Made by a program: the position numbers and the translations under genes. The notes beneath the pieces were generated by a model. The model made no database searches. It worked only from the letters and a program-made list of their open reading frames with translations, and was not told where the DNA came from. A stretch of DNA of 64,000 nucleotides from Dactylonectria macrodidyma (Eukaryota; Ascomycota; Sordariomycetes; Hypocreales; Nectriaceae): NCBI GenBank assembly GCA_020744425.1, contig JAGMUV010000008.1, positions 1,178,001 to 1,242,000 of the forward strand. Direction: 5' to 3'. Positions 57,757 through 64,000 of the stretch are shown one piece after another. Numbering within the stretch: position 1 is the stretch's first letter; the number at the start of each line of letters is the position of its first letter.

Positions 57757-59042
57757 ATGACACCGCAATTAACCGAACGAGCGTCACTCCACGCTTCCTT
57801 CTTCGCTTCCTTCTTCGCTCTACCCATTGAAATCCGAAACAACATCTTAACGGATATCTGGGCTCCCAGATTGAAACTACACATCTTCTTCAAAGAAGAT
57901 CGCCTCATGACCGCGGCTTGTCTCGGTGCTCAGACTGGAGATGAGACAAGCGCACTCGGCGGTCCATGCCTCAAACCTGAGAATCACAGGATGCCAAGCG
58001 ACGAGGAGACAACACTGTCCAGAAGGCTTCACGAAAGATACCCCATTGAGAGTTACAAATCCAGGCTGCACTCGCCCTGGGGAAATCACTACCGATGTGA
58101 AGAAGATTGGAATCCAATGCCAGGCCATATATCTACCGAAAAGAACTCGTGCATCAGCCTTCTATTAGTTAACAAGATGATGTAAGTCTTCTTCCCTTTA
58201 CATAAAAGTCTTTTCGAGCTTTCTCAGCACTACATAAATGCTTGTAAGTGTTAATTCAGTTGGGCAGGTATGCTGAATGTATGCGTTTCATCAGCCAACA
58301 TCTAGATGTCACTATTACCGACATGAAAACAGCCGCATTTCTTACTGATGTCAGCCGTACCATGTCTGATAAGCCACAACCTATGATCCCTCTGCATCTT
58401 CTTCGATCCAGCCAGTTTTTTAACATCGTCCTTTTTGACTCCCTGGAACTTCTCACCGCCCTAGCATTGTCTTCCGAAGATTCAATCTCATCGCATCCCC
58501 TAAAGTATCAAAGTCACACTGTCACTGGACTCGAGATATGTATCGACTGGGACCTGGTAGAAAGCCTCCTCCCTCAAAGGCAAGAATGGAACCAAATATG
58601 GTTAGGCATCGCCGCACTGCCTCACATCTCTCGAGTTACTCTCTGGGTTGATCATAGAGCATGCTCTAGTTGGTCAGAAGTCAACGAACGTGCCTTACTG
58701 GAGCCACTGAGGAAGGCAAGGTGGCCGTTGAACATTGAGGCAACAGTCTATTTGCCGAATATTCCCAGCGACAATATTAGGCCAGATTACCAGTTTGTTG
58801 GTGATATCGATCATGATGCCGGTTTGCCATTTAGGGTACGCAGGAGGATTCGATGTCCTGATCGATGTGATGGAGATCTCTGGAAAGAGGGAGCAATCTG
58901 GTTTCTTCCTGATGTTTCAAAAGAAGAGAAAGGCAAATTTGATGACTTTGGCATATGTTGGGAGCTTAACAGTGTGACGACTGGTTTACAGGTTTGGGAA
59001 GACATAGAACCTATGATGGGCTTCTTGCGCAGTGGTAAATGA
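57757..59042 (+). CDS. DUF7730 / F-box-like hypothetical protein
   Basis: Two exons (57757-58181, 58268-59042) joined by GTAAGT...CAG encode 399 aa. The start FFALPIEIRNNILTDIWAP matches the fungal FLxLPxEIRxxI motif shared by DUF7730, 2EXR and F-box proteins, where it forms a short helical adaptor. An exon boundary falls in the usual place before LLVNKMMYAECMRF, the second conserved block (vNrqiyaEa). The remainder (VTGLEICIDWD, ISRVTLWVDHRA, LLEPLRKARWP) fits the predicted beta/alpha body of this large, uncharacterised, lineage-expanded family. Role unknown; possible ubiquitin-ligase adaptor ancestry is inference only. Intact, with a TATA box upstream. Confidence 0.75.
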
Positions 59043-60230
59043 ATCCGAATGACTTAATAGAAAATTTTATTACTATCGATGGGGTTCCTGCATCTCGTGT
59101 ACAAGAAGTGGGGGTCGTGGTGGCGAAAGAACAGACAACCACCCTCATCTTCCCCGCTGTTGTAGCCCGTGCTAACCAAAAGAGGCGCCATCTTGGTGTC
59201 GCCATGTTGCTACAACCAACGACTTGGTGGATTTGATGCCGTCGTCTTGACACGCGATACATCCGACGATTGCTACGATCCCGGCTGACCTGAAGATCCC
59301 AACAATCTCTATGATTCCAATCCTCTGGACGTGACCTTCCGAGCGGCAGAGAAAATCATAGAACCTAAAAGGAGGCCTTATTTAGCACGTATTACGTGCT
59401 TAGCAGGGCCTAATTGAGTACTTCTTGCAGTCTAAATGAGTGTTTGATACGGTCTAATTAATTGATTTTCAGGGTCCAATTGAGTATTTGATATGGCCTG
59501 ATTTTGCGCTCGGTAGGGTCTAATTAAGTGCTTGGTAATTAGAGTCTAATCGAATTCCTAGTATCGTGTGATTAACAGTTCACTGTCATTTATTACAAAC
59601 TGCCTAACCGTCCTCTGCAGCTCTACCTGATCCCTCAAAGCTACCCAATTGACTACAGTGGGCGGGCAAAGTCGTCATAGCCATAAGGACGACGACGAAC
59701 GGCCTGGCAGCCAGCGTTGGTCTATGGATCAGCTAATGGGCCACGCCAACAGATGTAAGCGGGTTGTCACCAATCACTCTCCGGGATTTATTCATATAAG
59801 TAGCCCCGCTTCCGTCAATATGATCGTTCATATCCTGAATCCGGCGAGATTTGCGAGCACCCGAGATGCGCCCACTGCTTCGTAAGACATCCATCACGTT
59901 GTGCTCCAGCGCCGGCAATCGATGCACGCGCACAATGAAATAGGTCAGTACAATCACCAACAACCTAAGGACAGGAATAATGATTGATCGACAAACAATA
60001 AATTAGCGAAAACGTGTGTCGCAATTGAGTATTTTCAAGGTTGGTTGGTAGTGTAAAGTAGGAATGGCTTGGCAGCATGTCGTCTTGCCAAACGTAGCGC
60101 AACCCAACGACAACGACCCCCAACGTAGAAATAAACACAAAGAGCTGGCTAAGTGCAATAGCGATTTGGTATTATTGAATTAATTATCGTGATCCTGATC
60201 TAAGCGTCATAGCGTCGACGTCACTCCGCT
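59043..60230. other. Intergenic with a tandem array
   Basis: Lies between convergent genes. Apart from the CTAATT-type array no feature is seen; the frame at 59649-59885 has no support. Confidence 0.45.
59390..59575. repeat. Tandem array of ~22-25-bp units with a TCTAATTGAGT core
   Basis: About seven degenerate units with cores GGCCTAATTGAGT, GTCTAAATGAGTG, GTCTAATTAATTG, GTCCAATTGAGTA, GCCTGATTTTGCG, GTCTAATTAAGTG and GTCTAATCGAATT. Many differences are C/T or A/G transitions. Confidence 0.7.
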
Positions 60231-62325
60231 CTAAACACTGGTTTGCTCGTTGGTGTTGCTCTTGTCGCCCTCCACCAAATTCTGGGCTCCGGTAAGCTTG
60301 GGATTACGGAGACAGAGGGAGAAGCCGATGAGCGGGATACAGAGGCACATGCCGGTGATGGTGAGGTAGCGCTGGACGCCCTGGTACGAATCGACGATAG
60401 CCGCGCGTTCGGGGGTCCCCATTGGCCATTCCAAAGCCGCAGTAAACGGATCGGCGTACGCAGTAACAGCCAGAGTCTCGTTGATATTTGCCAGGTTCTT
60501 GGCCAGTGTGCTGGGCAAAATTTGGGTCCAGATTGCTCCAGACACAGCGTTACCCAGGGCAGATCCGACGTTGTAGGTCGCGAGGTAGACACCGGTCATG
60601 ACAGCAAGGTTTTCGTGCTTGGTGAATGCCTGCAAAGCTGCCTGGGCGGGGTATGGAACTAAAGTTGGTTAGGCTACTATTTTTCAAGTTGTCTCTCAAA
60701 CATAGGATAGGCGCAATTGGTACTCACACATGCCGCCAGCGAAGCCAAGAAACACTTGTGCACCGATCACGCCTGCACGCCCGCTGCTCGAGGGATCCGC
60801 GCGATAATGATAGAGAACGCCGAAAGCCACTAAGAATAGACACGTGCCGGTAACGATAAAGATCTTGAGGCGGCGGACTTTGTAGACAATGAGGCCGAGG
60901 ATGGTGCCGGTGAGGACGCTGGTGAACGAGTACAGCGATGTAACTCGGGTCGCAGCTTTGATGCTAAAGTTAAATGCAACAATAAGGACTGTATACAGGT
61001 AATCTCCTTGCATTGTCCAGGAAAAGTTGAGAAGGACTGCGATGCCCATGGGAGCCCAGATGGCGCGGTCTTTCATGAGAGCGAAAGGTACCAGGGGGTG
61101 TGGCGCCTTGAGCTCCCAGATGATGAAGACAGGGATGCAAACAAAGCCGATAACAAGCGGGGCAACAACCTGAGGTGAGTCCCAAGCAGCTTGGAATCCG
61201 CCAGCAATTGTCAGAGGGACAAGAATGAGACTGAAGACGGCAATCAGTAGGATGATGCCGATGGTGTCAAGCAGCCAAAACAACTCAACAGCCAGGTTCT
61301 GGAAGCCCAATTGCTGGAAAGAGGATTTGTAGCTGTCCAGTTTACCGCTCTTTTTCGCACGTCGACCGACGATTGACAGGGAGATGATGAGCGGCAAGGC
61401 GCAAACCTGATATCCGTTAGCGCCGTAGCAACAACCTATCTGGCATCACGCCAAGGGCGAATTCTCGTACTGGATAGATGATACACCACATTCCAACACC
61501 CCAATGCCATGAAGTGGCGCCCAACACTGCTTCGGTGAGGTCTCCCGAAACCCAGGTGTTGATGATAAACGGTAGAGCTGGTATATAACTGAAGAACAAT
61601 CGAGCCTTTGTAGAGGTAATATCGGCCACTAACGACGAATTAGTCCCTTGTTTCACGTGAAACATTACCTTGATAGCGCACACCACCCAGAAGGCGGCCC
61701 GAAAGTAAAACAGTATAAAAACGAAACCTGCAAGGGCCTCATCTCACAACTTGGAGGGTAAACATACCAATTACCTCGACGAGGAGAATAATCATAGTAT
61801 AACCGATTTGATAAATGATGGCACCAGCAGCAAACTGGGAAACGTTGTTGGAGATAGACTCGACAATCGTGCCGAGGACGTAAAAGAAGACAGAGAGGAT
61901 AATGAGCTCCACGCGACCGAAAACATCGGCAATTTTAGCCGAAGTAGGCTGAGCAGCGGCAGCAATAACGGCACGCAGCGTCGCCACAGTAGAAACGAGC
62001 GAATGGTTGGAGAAAGAGGCGGTCGCGTCTAAGGCGTCTATTAGCTTTAGGTGAGTAGCTTAGGGACTATGACATTACATGGCTGGTACGTATACCTCAC
62101 TGTGCCATCGAGGCCATAAGCGTAGGCAACGAGGAATACGCCAAAGAAGATGAAAATACGGTCTATCGGGGTGATGCAGCTCGAGATGGCCTGGATGCGT
62201 ACAACACCGGGCGACTTGACATCGCGCAAGCCCTTGAGGCCAACCGGGTGGGGCTGCTCCGCGCCAAGTTGCTGCGGGTGCTTCTCATCCTCCGGGCCGA
62301 GGTTCTCCGGTACGGGAGACGACAT
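60231..62325 (-). CDS. MFS siderophore-iron transporter (SIT family)
   Basis: Five exons (62079-62325, 61768-62037, 61471-61628, 60728-61406, 60231-60658) join exactly in frame, 593 aa. Junctions restore family blocks: [15 protein letters not shown] across intron 1 (41 nt), LLVEVIVADITS across a 139-nt intron that contains misleading open sequence, WCIIYPVCALPL, and [18 protein letters not shown]. Other marks are [33 protein letters not shown], and [23 protein letters not shown]. About 14 membrane segments are expected. SIT proteins import ferric siderophores by proton symport. An ATCAGATGG at ~62561 resembles but does not match the iron GATA-repressor site ATCWGATAA. No siderophore synthetase lies nearby. 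Intact. Confidence 0.92.
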
Positions 62326-64000
62326 GATTGGAAGATGTAGGCGACGAAACGTCTAATTTGCGTGTGTGATTCGGTACGAGGGTGGAAAGTCAAGAAGGGG
62401 GGGGGACGCGCAGGTTGATATAGAAGCGGAGACCCATAGTGAGGCAACCAAAAAGGCAGCCCAAAGAGGCATCCGCAGTGCAGATTGATTAGATCGAAGC
62501 GGCAAACTTTTCCAGTGTTTTTTTCTTTGCCCCCCCTTGCTGATTGCCCGTCCGTCCTTAATCAGATGGATCTGTCCCATCAGCCAACACGCCATCGGCT
62601 CACTTGCTGTAGACAGCTAGCATGGGGGTACCAGTCTAAAAACGTCAAGGTCATGCTGGAGACTTTCTGGACAGGCCCAGCATGCTCACAGAACGCGGGA
62701 GGAACAACTCGGTCGGTCGACCCGGTATCGTCTTAGGTAAATGGCCGAGCTCGGACGTGGGTAAGACGCTGATTCGTGAGACGAGAAGCTTGGCGTGGGA
62801 GAAAAGTCAATCCCTAATCCCTACCAATTTTTTGGCACTGTAGCAGAGGAGTTTAGTTCTTCGATAGTTTGGTTGATCCTCAAGCTGGTGGGATGGGATT
62901 GATACACTTCATGGATGCGTGGTTCGCATTTCCACACTGGCTGCACTTTTGAACTTTGCTGCGGCTTCAGCTTGTCTTGATTCAGCAGTCACACAGATTC
63001 AGCCCATAGCTTCAACCTGTCTCACTGCTTCAGCGTCACTATGGATGCTACCAAGCACAATCACACATCCCACAGCCGCCACCCAACCAGCCCACGATTT
63101 GCTAGCAATGCCGGCCCATCCATCCCAGTTAAACAGCTGCCTAGAGATCCCCATGTTCGCCCCACAGTAGCTCTTCCTCGCACCGCGTTACTGCCAATAA
63201 AATGCCCGTCTTGCTGTTGGTGAGGCCTTTTAAGACCCCTCCCATGCATGGTGCGGATTCACTGACTGCAGCCACAAGAACCAGTAATTCTTGATCTTGA
63301 TCTTTGCCTTTGCCTGGTGGATTTCCCATTGCTGATGGGGCTTCCATGGAGAGGATCATGCATGGATTGAGCCTAGGGGTGGATCCATTACAGGGGAGAT
63401 AATGTCTTAGTGCACCTGGGTATCCGAAAAAGGCAGTGATTTTCTATTCTGCGTGCGGACCCTTCGGCCACCGAGGGGACACTGTCACTCAGTAATTACA
63501 GCAGAGCCATCGCAGAAACAGCTGAGAGCCAGTGGTTGCATACCACCACCAAGTGCCGACGCAACGCACGAACGGGAGTTTCGGGCATCCTGCTAACCAC
63601 GTTGGAGTTGGAGGTGGTAGAGCGAGTCAAGGTCTCTGTGGTCGGAAGAAGGTGACATCATGGACTACAGTATGCAGCGCCATGTCTCGCAGCCCCTCGC
63701 TTCTCAAGCATCAGACGTCTCATGTTTTCCACATCAATCATCTTAAATCACGCGGCTGGTTCTCCTCTAGTTCTTCCACTCGCTCATCAGCACTAAACCA
63801 ACCGCTCCATGGGGATCCTGCAAATATTCGTGTTTCTTCGGCCATGTGCCTTGTCACGGAATCCCCGATGCTTGGCCATGGATTGTTTTTTCAACAGTGG
63901 ATGCAACGTGACCTTACTCCACCACGTCATGGAATCCCTCCAAATTAGCTCGGCCTGTCGTAGTCTCTTGGCCTGTCGTCTGTTGGCCACTGCAACCATT
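62326..64000. other. Right-edge intergenic DNA, no gene supported
   Basis: Begins with the siderophore-transporter promoter. Frames at 62919-63170 (starting at a GTG, mildly signal-peptide-like) and 63532-63948 (Ser-rich, also GTG) lack ATG starts, introns or domains. A gene may lie beyond the edge. Confidence 0.4.

Noticed and set aside
61629..61767. Open sequence between SIT exons 2 and 3 that could be read as coding
   Set aside because: Treating the 139 nt as one intron restores the conserved VEVIVADITS junction and total frame; reading it as an exon does not.
60231..62325. Siderophore biosynthesis cluster around the SIT transporter
   Set aside because: No NRPS, ornithine monooxygenase or acyltransferase is present nearby.
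1..64000. CRISPR arrays, rRNA genes, prokaryotic operons, telomere repeats
   Set aside because: None seen; the tandem arrays present lack CRISPR repeat-spacer structure and the genes are spliced eukaryotic genes.

Overview
The window is nuclear DNA of a filamentous ascomycete, most likely a Sordariomycete and possibly Hypocreales. Genes carry short introns (about 41-140 nt) with GT...AG borders and CTAAC/CTGAC-type branch sites. Families present are typical of such fungi: HGT-type sugar MFS, Dal5-like MFS, siderophore MFS, NACHT-ankyrin, a ubiquitin-like/C2H2 protein and a DUF7730-like protein. Some repeats show transition-rich decay suggestive of RIP. Order and content (transporters, secreted proteins, an NLR, broken genes, tandem arrays, dispersed repeats) look like an accessory or subtelomeric-type region rather than a core block; no telomere repeat is seen. 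Species cannot be named from the sequence alone.

Layout. 0-5 kb: an edge fragment, a Ser-rich GPI-type cell-surface protein (-), a decayed repeat, and small doubtful ORFs. 5-12 kb: an aldo/keto reductase (-) divergent from a Dal5-like anion permease (+), then a sugar transporter (-) with a damaged splice acceptor. 13.6-16.9 kb: a broken SF1 helicase copy. 17.8-19.8 kb: an NLR-N-terminal-like/ubiquitin-like/C2H2 protein. 21.2-25.2 kb: a PAP2 lipid phosphatase with a disrupted 5' part, divergent from an Nramp metal transporter.

26-41 kb is gene-poor. It holds a tRNA-like short element (three copies in the window), two copies each of at least three dispersed repeats, several minisatellites, and a second SF1 helicase paralogue (29.8-32.4 kb) that is open but has altered Walker B and motif III residues. 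41.6-44.3 kb is a NACHT-ankyrin NLR whose ankyrin units are near-identical 99-bp DNA repeats. Directly downstream lies a 3.6-kb relic of a very large unrecognised protein (44.3-47.9 kb), broken by one frameshift and three stops, then a fragment resembling the start of a metallo-beta-lactamase-fold protein.

52-57.4 kb holds a divergent pair of secreted-protein genes: a Cys-rich 695-aa protein (-) and an HELTH metallopeptidase-like protein (+). 57.8-59 kb is a DUF7730/F-box-like gene, and 60.2-62.3 kb a siderophore-iron MFS transporter. No secondary-metabolite core enzyme, confident tRNA/rRNA gene or CRISPR array was found. Shared themes are nutrient and metal uptake (sugar, Dal5, Nramp, siderophore), self/non-self recognition (NLR, ULD protein), secreted factors, and active gene decay.
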